DNA from: CAILZL01 sp963791615
GTDB lineage: Bacteria; Pseudomonadota; Gammaproteobacteria; Steroidobacterales; Steroidobacteraceae
Length of the DNA: 64,000 nt
Direction of reading: 5' to 3'
Assembly: GCA_963791615.1 (NCBI GenBank)
Contig: CAWBTE010000006.1
Span: forward strand, 806,001-870,000
Shown here: positions 54,428-63,086 of the stretch, one piece after another
Numbering within the stretch: position 1 is the stretch's first letter
How the letters are laid out: each line of letters starts with the position of its first letter
Program-made: the position numbers and the translations under genes
Notes under the pieces: generated by a model
Told to the model about the DNA's origin: nothing
Seen by the model: only the letters and a program-made list of their open reading frames with translations
Database searches by the model: none

Positions 54428-55393
54428 ATGCCTGCCGCCAAACGCAAATCTGTCAGACCGGTCGCTACCACGCCGACCGCCAGCGCCTTCAAGACCCTGG
54501 CGCTGATCGGCCCCGCCAGCGATGAAAAAGTGGTCGAAACACTGACCACTCTGGCGCAGCACCTGCTCAAGCGCGGCCTGACCGTGCTGGTGGATGAACA
54601 GTTCACGGCCCCGTTACCCAAAAAAGCACAGCGCGCCAGCGAACTGGACATCGCCTCACGCAGTGATCTGGTGGTCGCCGTCGGCGGCGATGGCACCATG
54701 CTGCGCGCCGCCCGCTTGCTGGCCGGTACCGATGTGCCAGTGGTGGGCATCAATCGCGGTCGTCTCGGTTTTCTGGCCGACATCAGTCCCAAACATCTGT
54801 TCAAACGCATAGATGATCTGCTGGCGGGCCAGTTTGAACGCGGTTCACGCTCGCTGCTGCAAGTAACACTGATTCCCGCCCCCGGAAAAAACAAGGGCAA
54901 GCAACAGCAACGCCTGGCCGTGAACGACTGCGTGCTGCAAAAGTGGGAAACCGGCCGCATGCTGGATTACGAAACCTGGATTGACGGCCAGTACGTCAAC
55001 ACACATGGTGGTGATGGCGTGATTGTCGCTTCCGCCACTGGCTCGACAGCCTACGCCCTGTCCTGTGGCGGCCCCATCATTCATCCCGGACTGGATGCGA
55101 TGGTGATTGCGCCAATCTGTCCGCACACGCTTTCGGATCGCCCCATCGTGATTTCCGGCAGCAGCACGGTGGAAATCCGCCGCGTGCAGGATCGCGCCAC
55201 CAAGGCGGAGGTCACTTGTGATGGCGACATCCTCGGTGACCTGAATCTGGGCGATCGTTTGCAGGTGGGCCCAGCCCATGTGCGCGTCAACCTGCTGCAT
55301 CCGGTTGGTCACGACTATTACCGCATCCTGCGCTCCAAACTTCACTGGGGCCGCAGCGCGCTGAATCAGCGCATGCGCGATGACGAGGAATAG
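54428..55393 (+). CDS. nadK: NAD kinase
   Basis: 321 residues. Phosphorylates NAD+ to NADP+. The GGDGTMLRAAR motif (residues about 89-99) and the ATGSTAYALSCGGPI block are the family signatures, with NDCVL and THGGDGVIV. An N-terminal extension (PAAKRKSVRPVATTPTASAF) precedes the usual start TLALIG. The ATG at 54428 is taken; an upstream in-frame start at 54347 is possible. recN follows 4 bp later. Confidence 0.95.
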   Translation: MPAAKRKSVRPVATTPTASAFKTLALIGPASDEKVVETLTTLAQHLLKRGLTVLVDEQFTAPLPKKAQRASELDIASRSDLVVAVGGDGTMLRAARLLAGTDVPVVGINRGRLGFLADISPKHLFKRIDDLLAGQFERGSRSLLQVTLIPAPGKNKGKQQQRLAVNDCVLQKWETGRMLDYETWIDGQYVNTHGGDGVIVASATGSTAYALSCGGPIIHPGLDAMVIAPICPHTLSDRPIVISGSSTVEIRRVQDRATKAEVTCDGDILGDLNLGDRLQVGPAHVRVNLLHPVGHDYYRILRSKLHWGRSALNQRMRDDEE

Positions 55394-55396
55394 CGT

Positions 55397-57166
55397 GTGC
55401 TGAACACGATCCAGATCAGGGATTTCGCCATCATCGACCGCGTCGAGCTGGAGCTGGGCGCCGGCATGACGGCACTCACCGGCGAAACCGGCGCGGGCAA
55501 ATCCATCATGGTCGATGCCCTGCTGTTTGTAGTCGGCGGCCGCGCTGGCACTGAAATCATCCGTCATGGCTACGACAAAGCCGAAGTCACCGCCAGTTTT
55601 TCCGTTGCTGATAACCCGCTGACCGACGCCTGGTTCAAGGAACAGGATCTTGAACATGGCGGCGAATGTGTACTGCGTCGCCTGATGGGCAGCGACGGTC
55701 GTTCGCGCGCCTGGGTGAATGGCCAGAGCATGCCGGTGCAGGCACTGCGGCAACTGGGCGAAACCCTGGTCGATGTACATGGCCAGATGGAATATCAATC
55801 GCTGATGAAGCGCAGCGCGCAGCGGGAGCTGCTGGATCAGCATGGCCAGCACGGTGAATTGCTCGCCAAGGTGAGCGACAGCTGGAAAGGATTGAAAAGC
55901 CTGCGGCTGCAACGCGCCGAGACCGAGCGCAGCGCGCAGGATCGCAATGAACGACTGAACCTGCTGCGTTATCACCTCAGCGAGCTGGAAGCGCTGGCAC
56001 CGCAGCTCAATGAAGCTGAAGAGCTGAATGCGGAACGGCAACGTCATACCCACAGTGGCAAGCTGGCGCAGGGCGTGCGTGAAGTCGCCGAGCTGCTACG
56101 TGACGCAGACGACAGCAATGCCGAACAGGCGTTGTCACGCGCCCTGAATGTGGCGCGACAACTGCAGCAGATCGACCCGCAACTCGACAGCACACTCAAG
56201 CTGCTGGATGAAGCACTGATTGCCTGTCGCGAAGCCGCCGATGCCATCCAGCATTATGAATCCGCGCTCGACGCCGACCCCACCCGGCAGGAATGGGTGG
56301 AAAATCGTCTGGCGGCGCTGGAAGCCGCAGCACGCAAGCATCGCGTTGAAGTCAAAGCACTGCTGCAGGTGCAAACCGAATGTCGTGAGGAAGTACAACG
56401 ACTGGAAACGCTGGAATTCACGCTGGAGCGGCTCGACACGCAGATAACCACTGCGACGAATCGCTTTGCTGCCGACTGCCTGGCGCTGAGCACCGCACGC
56501 AGCAAGACCGCCAGCACACTGACTGAGCGCGTCAGCAATCTCATGCAGGGCCTCGGCATGCCCGGTGGGCGGTTCGAGGCCCAGGTGCGCAAACTTGATG
56601 AAGCAGACGCCAGTGCCAATTCCAATGAATGGGGCGCCGATGAAGTCGAGTTCATGGTCAGCGCCAATCCGGGTCAACCGCTAAAACCGCTGGCCAAAGT
56701 GGCCTCGGGTGGCGAACTGTCACGCATCAGCCTGTCGATTCAGGTGGCGGCGGTCGAATCTCTTGCCTTCTCATGGGCCGTGCCTACCTTGGTGTTCGAT
56801 GAAGTGGATGCCGGCGTGGGCGGCGGCGTTGCAGAAATGGTGGGGCGTCAGTTACGTGCGCTGGCTGAACGCGGTCAGGCTGGAGCCGGACAGCGTGCGC
56901 AAGTGTTATGCGTCACGCATCTGCCACAGGTCGCCAGTCAGGCTCATGCCCAGGCGCGCGTTGCCAAACTCACCGATGGCAAACACACCCGTACCAGCCT
57001 GGAAATCCTGAGTGAAACAGCACGCATCGAAGAAATCGCCCGCATGCTGGGTGGTGCGCAGGTCAGCGATATGGCGCGCTCGCATGCAGCGGAGATGCTG
57101 AATGTGACGGCAAAGTCCGGGAAGAAACCGGTGCAGGGTGCCAAAAGCAAAGGCGCGCGATCCTGA
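55397..57166 (+). CDS. recN: DNA repair protein RecN
   Basis: 589 residues starting with GTG at 55397. SMC-like ATPase of double-strand-break repair. Walker A GETGAGKSIMVDAL (about 29-42), a long coiled coil (about 160-380), signature ASGGELSRISLSIQ and Walker B TLVFDEVDAGVGGG near the end. Coupled to nadK by a 3-bp gap. Two inverted REP-like palindromes follow. Confidence 0.97.
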   Translation: MLNTIQIRDFAIIDRVELELGAGMTALTGETGAGKSIMVDALLFVVGGRAGTEIIRHGYDKAEVTASFSVADNPLTDAWFKEQDLEHGGECVLRRLMGSDGRSRAWVNGQSMPVQALRQLGETLVDVHGQMEYQSLMKRSAQRELLDQHGQHGELLAKVSDSWKGLKSLRLQRAETERSAQDRNERLNLLRYHLSELEALAPQLNEAEELNAERQRHTHSGKLAQGVREVAELLRDADDSNAEQALSRALNVARQLQQIDPQLDSTLKLLDEALIACREAADAIQHYESALDADPTRQEWVENRLAALEAAARKHRVEVKALLQVQTECREEVQRLETLEFTLERLDTQITTATNRFAADCLALSTARSKTASTLTERVSNLMQGLGMPGGRFEAQVRKLDEADASANSNEWGADEVEFMVSANPGQPLKPLAKVASGGELSRISLSIQVAAVESLAFSWAVPTLVFDEVDAGVGGGVAEMVGRQLRALAERGQAGAGQRAQVLCVTHLPQVASQAHAQARVAKLTDGKHTRTSLEILSETARIEEIARMLGGAQVSDMARSHAAEMLNVTAKSGKKPVQGAKSKGARS

Positions 57167-57168
57167 TG

Positions 57169-57236
57169 GTAGGGGCGGTTCGTGAACCGCCCTCTTAACA
57201 ATCCCCACACAAGGGCGGTTCACGAACCGCCCCTAC
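57169..57236. repeat. Inverted pair of REP-like palindromes (recN-fur gap)
   Basis: Copies at 57169-57194 (GTAG head, GGGCGGTTCGTGAACCGCCC) and 57213-57236 (inverse complement). They lie between convergent recN and fur, where they could act as a bidirectional terminator or processing barrier. Confidence 0.85.
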
Positions 57237-57245
57237 AAAAATAAA

Positions 57246-57680
57246 TCAGCGCCGTCGCGTGCCCTTCTCCGGACAATCCACTTTCTGGCAGCGGCCGTAC
57301 AGAATCATGGAATGGTCGGCCAGTTCGTAACCCTTCCGTTTGGCAATATCGTGCTGGCTTTTTTCGATACCGGCATCAATGAACTCTTCCACCATGCCGC
57401 AGTCCATGCACACGATGTGATCGTGATGCTCGCCTTCGTTCAGCTCGAACACAGCCGTCGCGCCTTCAAAGTGATGGCGCGCCACCAGACCGGCAGCTTC
57501 AAACTGGGTCAGCACGCGATACACCGTGGCCAGACCGATGTCTTCATGGGTATCCAGCAGATGGCGATAGATATCTTCCGCACTCATGTGACGCGGCTGG
57601 GCGGTACCCAGAATGTCGAGGATTTTCATGCGTGGCAGGGTGATTTTCAGCCCGGCTTTGCGTAGGTCATTGGTTTGCAC
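57246..57680 (-). CDS. fur: Ferric uptake regulator Fur
   Basis: 144 residues from a GTG at 57680 (QTNDLRKAGLKITLPRMKIL). Winged helix with RHMSAEDIYRHLL and GLATVYRVLTQFEAAGLVARHHF; the regulatory iron site is in HHDHIVC, and a structural zinc site is suggested by CMDCG and CQKVDC. The longer in-frame start at 57791 is inside the bamE promoter region and not used. Divergent from bamE, as in Pseudomonas (omlA-fur). Confidence 0.95.
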   Translation of the reverse strand: MQTNDLRKAGLKITLPRMKILDILGTAQPRHMSAEDIYRHLLDTHEDIGLATVYRVLTQFEAAGLVARHHFEGATAVFELNEGEHHDHIVCMDCGMVEEFIDAGIEKSQHDIAKRKGYELADHSMILYGRCQKVDCPEKGTRRR

Positions 57681-57836
57681 GCGCGACTCCCGATAGATGA
57701 ACGGCCTGAGCCTGTTGGCGTTGCTCAAAACAATGAGTATGCCGGTTCGTACAGAACTCAGGTTTTCGGTATGATCCGGCGGCATTATCACGTAATGCCG
57801 CCTCCACCCACAATCTTGGCAATGATGTACACATTC

Positions 57837-58184
57837 ATGCGTTTCCTGTCCTCACCCCTGCGCCTGCGCGGCCTCCTGTCCGGCGGCGTACTGATCGTCC
57901 TGCTGCTGGGCGCCAGCGCCTGCGTTTACCGCGCACCGGTCCAGCAAGGCAATTTTCTCGAAAGCAAGGATGTGGACCAGGTAACGGTCGGCATGACCCA
58001 GGTACAGGTGCGTTATGTGCTGGGCACGCCGATGGTGATTGACCCGTTCACCAAGGATCGCTGGGATTACGTGTATTACCTGAAAATAGGCCAGATGCGG
58101 ACCCCGGACCAGCGTCACTTCGTGGTGTATTTCGAGAACGGCAACGTGGTGCGCATCGAGCGCCCGACCGTGCCCAAAGCCTGA
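57837..58184 (+). CDS. bamE: Outer membrane protein assembly factor BamE (SmpA/OmlA)
   Basis: 115 residues from ATG 57837. The signal peptide RGLLSGGVLIVLLLGASAC ends with a lipobox Cys at residue 29, so it is an outer-membrane lipoprotein facing the periplasm. The SmpA/OmlA domain shows VGMTQVQVRYVLGTPMV and DRWDYVYYL. It supports the BAM complex in folding beta-barrels. Starts at 57822 or 57825 are alternatives. Its last 70 bp overlap the 3' end of ratA on the other strand. Confidence 0.93.
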   Translation: MRFLSSPLRLRGLLSGGVLIVLLLGASACVYRAPVQQGNFLESKDVDQVTVGMTQVQVRYVLGTPMVIDPFTKDRWDYVYYLKIGQMRTPDQRHFVVYFENGNVVRIERPTVPKA

Positions 58185-58657
58185 CCGGTTCTGGCTAGAG
58201 CCCCGAGCCTCTGGCCATACAGGGCTCTGGCGCGCTGCGTGAAGGCATCCACCAGCGAGCCGCAACTAGTTTCAAATGACTTGCCCATCAGCATGTCGAG
58301 CAAGGCGTTCTTGAACTCGAATTGAATCTGCAACTCCACCCGCGTGCCACGCGGCTTGCCGTCCGCATCGCAAATCGCGGAGAAACACCAGCTACCGGTC
58401 AGCTGCCTGAACGGCCCCTCGACCAGATACATGTCCATTTGCGTGGGAGACTTGAGCACATTCCGCGTCGTGAAGTGCTCCTTCACACCCATGCGCTCCA
58501 TATCCAGACGACCAACCAGCTGATCCCCTTCGCGTGACAACAGTGTTGCCGCCGATACCCAGGGCAGGAACTCGGGATAACGCTCGAAATCTTCCACCAG
58601 GGCAAACATCTGCGCCGGTGTGTAACTGACCAGGGCACTTCGCTTGACAACACGCAT
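58115..58657 (-). CDS. ratA: Ribosome association toxin RatA / coenzyme Q-binding START-domain protein
   Basis: 180 residues from ATG 58657 (RVVKRSALVSYTPAQMFALV). The START/polyketide-cyclase domain (FERYPEFLPWVSAATLL; FTTRNVLKSPTQMDMYLVEG; FEFKNALLDMLMGKSFE) is family-typical; members are described as RatA (50S-binding) or Coq10-like. After ALYG, where most relatives end, about 30 further residues run on and overlap the bamE 3' end in antisense. Divergent from smpB. The longer in-frame start at 58807 would cover smpB and is rejected. Confidence 0.9.
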   Translation of the reverse strand: MRVVKRSALVSYTPAQMFALVEDFERYPEFLPWVSAATLLSREGDQLVGRLDMERMGVKEHFTTRNVLKSPTQMDMYLVEGPFRQLTGSWCFSAICDADGKPRGTRVELQIQFEFKNALLDMLMGKSFETSCGSLVDAFTQRARALYGQRLGALARTGQALGTVGRSMRTTLPFSKYTTK

Positions 58658-58764
58658 GCAGGATAAATCCGGATAACAGGCAGCTATCTTAGCGGGAGTT
58701 GCAGCCCGTCTGTACAATGCCCGCCCCCGTATATCGATTGAATTGAGCCCGTGCCTCGCCGCGA

Positions 58765-59235
58765 ATGAGCAACAAGAAACCCAAACAGCCCAGTGCCTCG
58801 ATTGCACAGAATCGCAAGGCGCGCCATGACTTCTTCATTGAAGACACCTTCGAGGCAGGCATTGCCTTGCAGGGCTGGGAAGTCAAAAGTCTGCGCGCCG
58901 GTCGTGCGCAGCTGAAAGAAGCCTATGTGTTCGTCAAGAATGGCGAGGCCTTCCTGTTTGGCGCACACATCTCCGCGTTACCCACCGCTTCCACCCATTT
59001 TGTACCGGAACCGGTGCGCACCCGGAAACTGTTACTGAATCGTGCCGAGCTGGATGAACTGGGTATCGCCGTGGATCGCAAGGGTTACACCATTACACCG
59101 CTGGAGCTGTACTGGAAAAACGGCCGCGCCAAGCTGCGAATTGGCCTGGCCAAGGGCAAGCAGGATCATGATAAACGCGCCACCGAAAAAGACCGTGACT
59201 GGCAACGTGACAAAGCGCGGTTGATGCGGCGATGA
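58765..59235 (+). CDS. smpB: SsrA-binding protein SmpB
   Basis: 156 residues. Oligonucleotide-binding fold with KARHDFFIEDTFEAGIALQG, WEVKSLRAGRAQLKEAYV and a basic tail (RATEKDRDWQRDKARLMRR). SmpB carries tmRNA to stalled ribosomes. The tmRNA gene is 2.8 kb downstream rather than next door; two glycosyltransferase genes intervene. Confidence 0.97.
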   Translation: MSNKKPKQPSASIAQNRKARHDFFIEDTFEAGIALQGWEVKSLRAGRAQLKEAYVFVKNGEAFLFGAHISALPTASTHFVPEPVRTRKLLLNRAELDELGIAVDRKGYTITPLELYWKNGRAKLRIGLAKGKQDHDKRATEKDRDWQRDKARLMRR

Positions 59236-59236
59236 C

Positions 59237-59315
59237 GTAGGGGTCGTTTTGAAGACCCTCTTTTGATTTTTCCTCTTCAGGATTTTTCGGAGGGCGGTAC
59301 GCGACCCGCCCCTAC
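59237..59315. repeat. Degenerate REP-like pair after smpB
   Basis: GTAGGGGTCGTTTTGAAGACC at 59237-59257 and, inverted, GGGCGGTACGCGACCCGCCC then CTAC at 59292-59315. The CTA at 59312-59314 is the complement of the stop codon TAG of the glycosyltransferase gene, a second case where the repeat head ends a gene. Confidence 0.7.
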
Positions 59316-60265
59316 AATTGCTCCTCGATGAAATAACGCGGCCGACGTTTGGTTTCAAAATAAATCTTGGCCACGTATTCACCCAGCACACCAATGCTGA
59401 GCAACTGGATACCACCCAGCAGATAAATCGGGATCACCGATGACGCCCAGCCGGGCAGCGCCTGTTCGGTAAACAGCTTCACCCACAGCACCCAGCCGAT
59501 CATGCCCAGACTGGCCAGTGATACCAGCATGCCCAGCACGGAAATCATGCGCAGCGGAAATGCCGTGAAGGAAGTGATGCCATCGAAGGCCAGCATCAGC
59601 ATTTTCTTCAGCGGATACTTGGACTCACCTGCAAAACGCTCGCCGCGTTCGTAGTACACCGACGTCGACTTGAAACCGATCAGCGGCACGATGCCGCGCA
59701 GGAACAGGTTCGCCTCGCCATACTCCTTGAGCGCCTCCACCGCACGACGACTCAGCAGGCGGTAATCAGCGTGATTGAACACCACCTTCACGCCCATCAG
59801 TTTCAGCAACTTGTAGTAAGTCTCGGCGCTGGAGCGCTTGAACAGGGTATCGACGCGACGCAGTTTACGCACGCCATACACCACTTCATTGCCCTGCGCA
59901 TACGCATCCAGCATGGCTTCAATGGCGCACACATCGTCCTGCAAATCCGCATCAATGCTGACCACCACCTGCCCTTGTGCAGAAAACAGGCCGGCCATCA
60001 ACGCGATCTGGTGGCCACGATTGGCGGACAGCTTCAGGCCGCGTACCTGGGGATGCTCGTCATGTAGTTGCCGGATCATGGCCCAGGTTTGATCTGAACT
60101 GCCGTCGTCCACATACAGCACGTGACTGCTGGCAGCCGCCTTGTGATTGGCTATCAGACTGTCCAGCAACGCCCGCAGGCGGCGCGTGGTTTCGGGCAGC
60201 ACCGCTTCTTCGTTGTAGCAGGGCACAACAATGGCCACCTGCGGCGGCGAAGCGGTGGGTTCCAT
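59312..60265 (-). CDS. GT2 glycosyltransferase, undecaprenyl-phosphate glycosyl transferase (GtrB/DPMS type)
   Basis: 317 residues. An N-terminal GT-A fold (IVVPCYNEEAVLPETTRRL; DDGSSDQT; DADLQDD with the DxD-like metal site at about 104-110) and two C-terminal transmembrane helices (MISVLGMLVSLASLGMIGWVLW; VIPIYLLGGIQLLSIGVLGEYV). It probably links a sugar to undecaprenyl phosphate at the inner membrane. A remnant that looks like gtrA lies directly upstream, and a GT39-type transferase is divergent, suggesting a GtrABC-like surface glycosylation system. Confidence 0.88.
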   Translation of the reverse strand: MEPTASPPQVAIVVPCYNEEAVLPETTRRLRALLDSLIANHKAAASSHVLYVDDGSSDQTWAMIRQLHDEHPQVRGLKLSANRGHQIALMAGLFSAQGQVVVSIDADLQDDVCAIEAMLDAYAQGNEVVYGVRKLRRVDTLFKRSSAETYYKLLKLMGVKVVFNHADYRLLSRRAVEALKEYGEANLFLRGIVPLIGFKSTSVYYERGERFAGESKYPLKKMLMLAFDGITSFTAFPLRMISVLGMLVSLASLGMIGWVLWVKLFTEQALPGWASSVIPIYLLGGIQLLSIGVLGEYVAKIYFETKRRPRYFIEEQL

Positions 60266-60311
60266 TGATGTTCAGCGGTCATGCGAGATTCTCCGGAATT
60301 GGCCATTATCA

Positions 60312-60422
60312 TTATGTGGGGGCTTTCTGCACGGTGAAAACATAGCGTCGTAACAATACACAGGTGATCAAGACATGGAAAATCACACACAAAGTCTGGG
60401 CTACATAGCTATTGATGTGCAA
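60312..60422 (-). pseudogene. Remnant of a GtrA-like flippase 3' end
   Basis: 36 codons upstream of the GT2 gene read HINSYVAQTLCVIFHVLITC then VLLRRYVFT and end in TAA. A transmembrane stretch followed by LLRRYVFT is the typical C terminus of GtrA flippases. No start codon or earlier helices remain; the frame stops 12-15 bp upstream, where the divergent GT39 gene begins. Assignment by pattern only. Confidence 0.5.
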
Positions 60423-60433
60423 CCATATCCAGC

Positions 60434-61963
60434 ATGCTGAACGCTACCAATTCACCCGCTTTTCATCCCGTCGCTACAAACCGCCGCTGGCCATTGACCG
60501 CTCTGTGTTACCTGGTGGTGGCCGGCATCGCCTGGTGCTGCTTCATGGTCAATCGTGGCGAGCCTGCCAATCTGTTCTGGGATGAAAACTACCACGTAAC
60601 CTCGGCCGAGCGTTATATCGAAGGCATCGCGCACCTCGAACCTCATCCGCCGCTGGGGCTGATGCTGATTGCCGCCGGTGAAAAATTATCCGGCGTCAAC
60701 ACCCATATCGACAAACATGTACTGACCACCACCAAGCAGATCGGCGGCAGCGACATGCCCGCCGGGTTCAACTATGCCGGCATGCGACTCATGCCCGGTC
60801 TGTTTGCCGTGTTCGGCGCTTTGGCATTCTTCGGCCTGCTGCATGAGCTGTTTGCCAATCGCCTGCATGCACTGTTGCTCAGCGGTCTGTATCTGTTCGA
60901 GAACGCGTTTGCAGTGCACTTCCGCGCCGTGCATCTGGACAGCTTCCAGATGTTTTTCTCGCTGGCATTTCTCTGGCAGTTCGTGCGCCTGTGGCGTCGC
61001 GATGCGCCCTTGCATCCGGCGCATTACGCCATGCTCGGGCTGCTGGTGGGGCTGGCCATGATGGTCAAAGTGAACGCACTCATTCTGCTGGTGCTGTTTC
61101 CGGTGCTGTACTTCAAGGATGCGCGCAGCCACCGGCAAGCGCCGCTGTGGGTGGCGGACTTCGCCGCCAAAAGCGGCGCCGCCATCGCCTCGGTGCTGCT
61201 GGTGTTTTTCGTGGTGTTCCATGTGCATGCCTGGCTCACGCCCAATCTGCCGGATGTCGGCAGCAGCGCCGGCAAACAGGATCTGGCCAACATGTCACCG
61301 GCGTACCTCCAGCATCTGACCCAGCATGAAACCTTGACGCCGGGCATGACGGTCACCATCGCCCGCGACTATTTCAAGTTCATGAACAAGGATCACAAGG
61401 GCGTACCCAAACTGGATGTCAACAAGCCGGGCGAGAATGGCTCCCACCCGCTGCACTGGCCATTCCATGATCGCAACATCAACTATCGGTGGGATTCCAA
61501 AGACGGCAAGACTGCCTATGTGCAGCTGATCGGCAATCAGCTCGCCTGGTACTCGGGCACCCTGGCGGTATTCGCCTCGCTGCTGCTGATCATCAACTAC
61601 CGGATGTTCGGCATTCCGCTGCGCTGCACCCGGGCCACATATCAACTCATCGAAGTCTTCACCGGCCTGTATGCCGCTTACATGCTGTTGCATCTGTGGA
61701 TCATCAGCCTGCGAGTCATGTATCTCTATCATTACTTTCTGGGACTGATCATCAGCTACATCCTGCTGGCCCTGATCAGTCAGTACCTGAGCGAGGTATA
61801 CGCATGGTTTGCCAGACACCGCACTGCCATTCTGGCAAGCGTCATGGGTGCGTTCCTGGCGTCCTATCTGTTCTTCCTGCCGCTCTCCAACCACACGCCC
61901 ATGACCAAGGAACAATGCGAGCGCCGCAATATCGGTATTTCGCACATTCTTGATTGTCGCTGA
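60434..61963 (+). CDS. GT39-type phospholipid-carrier-dependent glycosyltransferase (PMT family)
   Basis: 509 residues, about 10-11 transmembrane helices. The catalytic-loop motif FWDENYHVTSAERYIEGIAH (residues about 49-68) has the DE pair of protein O-mannosyltransferases and is followed by HPPLGLMLIA. It likely transfers a sugar from a polyprenyl-phosphate donor made by the neighbouring GT2 to a periplasmic acceptor (protein or LPS). It is divergent from the GT2 gene across the gtrA remnant and is followed by tmRNA. Confidence 0.82.
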   Translation: MLNATNSPAFHPVATNRRWPLTALCYLVVAGIAWCCFMVNRGEPANLFWDENYHVTSAERYIEGIAHLEPHPPLGLMLIAAGEKLSGVNTHIDKHVLTTTKQIGGSDMPAGFNYAGMRLMPGLFAVFGALAFFGLLHELFANRLHALLLSGLYLFENAFAVHFRAVHLDSFQMFFSLAFLWQFVRLWRRDAPLHPAHYAMLGLLVGLAMMVKVNALILLVLFPVLYFKDARSHRQAPLWVADFAAKSGAAIASVLLVFFVVFHVHAWLTPNLPDVGSSAGKQDLANMSPAYLQHLTQHETLTPGMTVTIARDYFKFMNKDHKGVPKLDVNKPGENGSHPLHWPFHDRNINYRWDSKDGKTAYVQLIGNQLAWYSGTLAVFASLLLIINYRMFGIPLRCTRATYQLIEVFTGLYAAYMLLHLWIISLRVMYLYHYFLGLIISYILLALISQYLSEVYAWFARHRTAILASVMGAFLASYLFFLPLSNHTPMTKEQCERRNIGISHILDCR

Positions 61964-61987
61964 GGCGACTGCTCTTGTTGTTGGCCC

Positions 61988-62015
61988 TTGTTATTTACAA
62001 AGTCGCCCCTACACT
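61988..62015 (+). promoter_or_regulatory. Likely promoter of tmRNA
   Basis: TTGTTA at 61988-61993 and TACACT at 62010-62015 with a 16-bp spacer, about 45 bp before the mature 5' end. The short precursor leader fits 5' processing by RNase P. Confidence 0.55.
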
Positions 62016-62059
62016 AGCGCCGTGGCCCGAGCACTCGATTGGGGTGTCCGAGCCACACT

Positions 62060-62414
62060 GGGGGCGACCGGTTTCGACGTGGGTTACGAAGCTCCAGGTG
62101 CATGCCGAGGTGAAAGGTTCCTCGTTAAACCGCTTTCAAACTTATAGTTGCAAACGACGACAACTACGCTCTAGCGGCTTAATCCCGCTTAACCCTCGCC
62201 TGGTATGTGCTTGTGCATCCAGAATCGGGGGACGCGCTCACAAGATCGCCATTCAATGTGCTGAGGGTTGAATGGCTAAACGACTCCTGAGCTGGCTTCG
62301 CGTCTTCCCTGCCCGTTGGGTAGCGCGCGGCGAGATACAAAAACGATGGCTAAGCATGTAGGTCTTGTAGTGTAGGACTTGCGGACGCGGGTTCGATTCC
62401 CGCCGCCTCCACCA
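62060..62414 (+). ncRNA. ssrA: Transfer-messenger RNA (SsrA)
   Basis: 355 nt. The 5' end GGGGGCGACCGGTTTCGAC and 3' end GGTTCGATTCCCGCCGCCTC-CACCA form the tRNA-like domain (acceptor GGGGGCG / CGCCTCC). The resume codon GCA starts the tag ANDDNYALAA followed by TAA (62152-62184). The rest folds into the usual pseudoknot region. It rescues stalled ribosomes with SmpB. Several spurious frames on the minus strand across this RNA are not genes. Confidence 0.95.
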
Positions 62415-62417
62415 ACA

Positions 62418-62447
62418 AAGGCCCGGAAGAAATTCCGGGCCTTTTTC
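62418..62447 (+). terminator. Rho-independent terminator of tmRNA
   Basis: Stem GGCCCGGAA / TTCCGGGCC with loop GAAA followed by TTTTTC, directly behind the CCA end. Confidence 0.85.
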
Positions 62448-62480
62448 CATACCGCTGCGCCATTCGAACTGCATCATGAA

Positions 62481-62494
62481 AAATGGGTGCAATT
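62481..62494 (+). repeat. 14-bp direct repeat flanking the second toxin-antitoxin pair, copy 1
   Basis: AAATGGGTGCAATT at 62481-62494, repeated exactly at 63087-63100 and followed in both copies by a GGC within two bases. The copies bracket the antitoxin/toxin genes. Confidence 0.6.
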
Positions 62495-62568
62495 TGGCTA
62501 TAGACTTGGGTGCAAGATATTCCCGAACACCGGCCTTGTTTGACAACCCGCTGACAACAGGTAACGCC

Positions 62569-62775
62569 ATGGGTACGCAAGAACTTCTGGAATCTGCTCT
62601 GAAACTCGAACCCGCCGAACGTTTTGCGCTGGCGGATGAAATCCTGCACAGCTTGGACAAGCCCGATCCGGAAATCGACCGGTTGTGGCTGGAAGAAGCA
62701 GAGCGCCGGCTGGCCGCTTTCAGGCGGGGCGAGGTGAAGGGCATTCCGGCACAACAGGTAATTGGGAACACTTGA
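62569..62775 (+). CDS. Addiction-module antitoxin component (RelB/StbD-like small protein)
   Basis: 68 residues from ATG 62569: GTQELLESALKLEPAERFAL (2-21), then ADEILHSLDKPDPEIDRLWLEEAERRLAAFRRGE, the pattern of the short putative addiction-module component proteins found in front of RelE/ParE toxins. Its TGA overlaps the toxin ATG (TGATG). Upstream in-frame codons from 62476 have no family match. Confidence 0.8.
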   Translation: MGTQELLESALKLEPAERFALADEILHSLDKPDPEIDRLWLEEAERRLAAFRRGEVKGIPAQQVIGNT

Positions 62776-63068
62776 TGCGCATTGAGTTTTCGCCGGAAGC
62801 GAAGGCTGAATTCGACGACGCCGAACGTTATTACGAACACCAGGCGACAGGACTGGGCAAGCGCTTGCGCGATGAAGTACGACATGCCCTGCAACGACTG
62901 CACAACTGGCCGCTGGCCGCGCGGTGGAGCGCGGCAACATCCGGCGACTGCTCATCAGTCGATTTCCCTACAAGCTGCTTTACTCGGTGGAAGCGGATTG
63001 CATTTACATCATCGCAGTGGCCACCAACACCGCGCGCCGAGTACTGGGTGGAGCGCAGGAATCCGTAA
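62775..63068 (+). CDS. RelE/ParE-superfamily toxin (two small frame slips)
   Basis: The N-terminal part RIEFSPEAKAEFDDAERYYE and RLRDEVRHALQRLHNWPLAA is RelE/ParE-like. After about 62922 the conserved PYKLLYSVEADCIYIIAVA continues in the next frame, and after about 63037 the family ending EYWVERRNP is back in the first frame. Two opposite indels therefore restore a protein of about 97 residues. Whether the toxin is truly broken or the read is wrong cannot be told here. Confidence 0.7.
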   Translation: MRIEFSPEAKAEFDDAERYYEHQATGLGKRLRDEVRHALQRLHNWPLAARWSAATSGDCSSVDFPTSCFTRWKRIAFTSSQWPPTPRAEYWVERRNP

Positions 63069-63086
63069 CACAGAAACGCACAAGCT

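Noticed and set aside
62253..62955. Minus-strand frames across tmRNA containing WRRRESNPRP
   Set aside because: This peptide is the well-known false translation of a tRNA-like 3' end; the region is ssrA.
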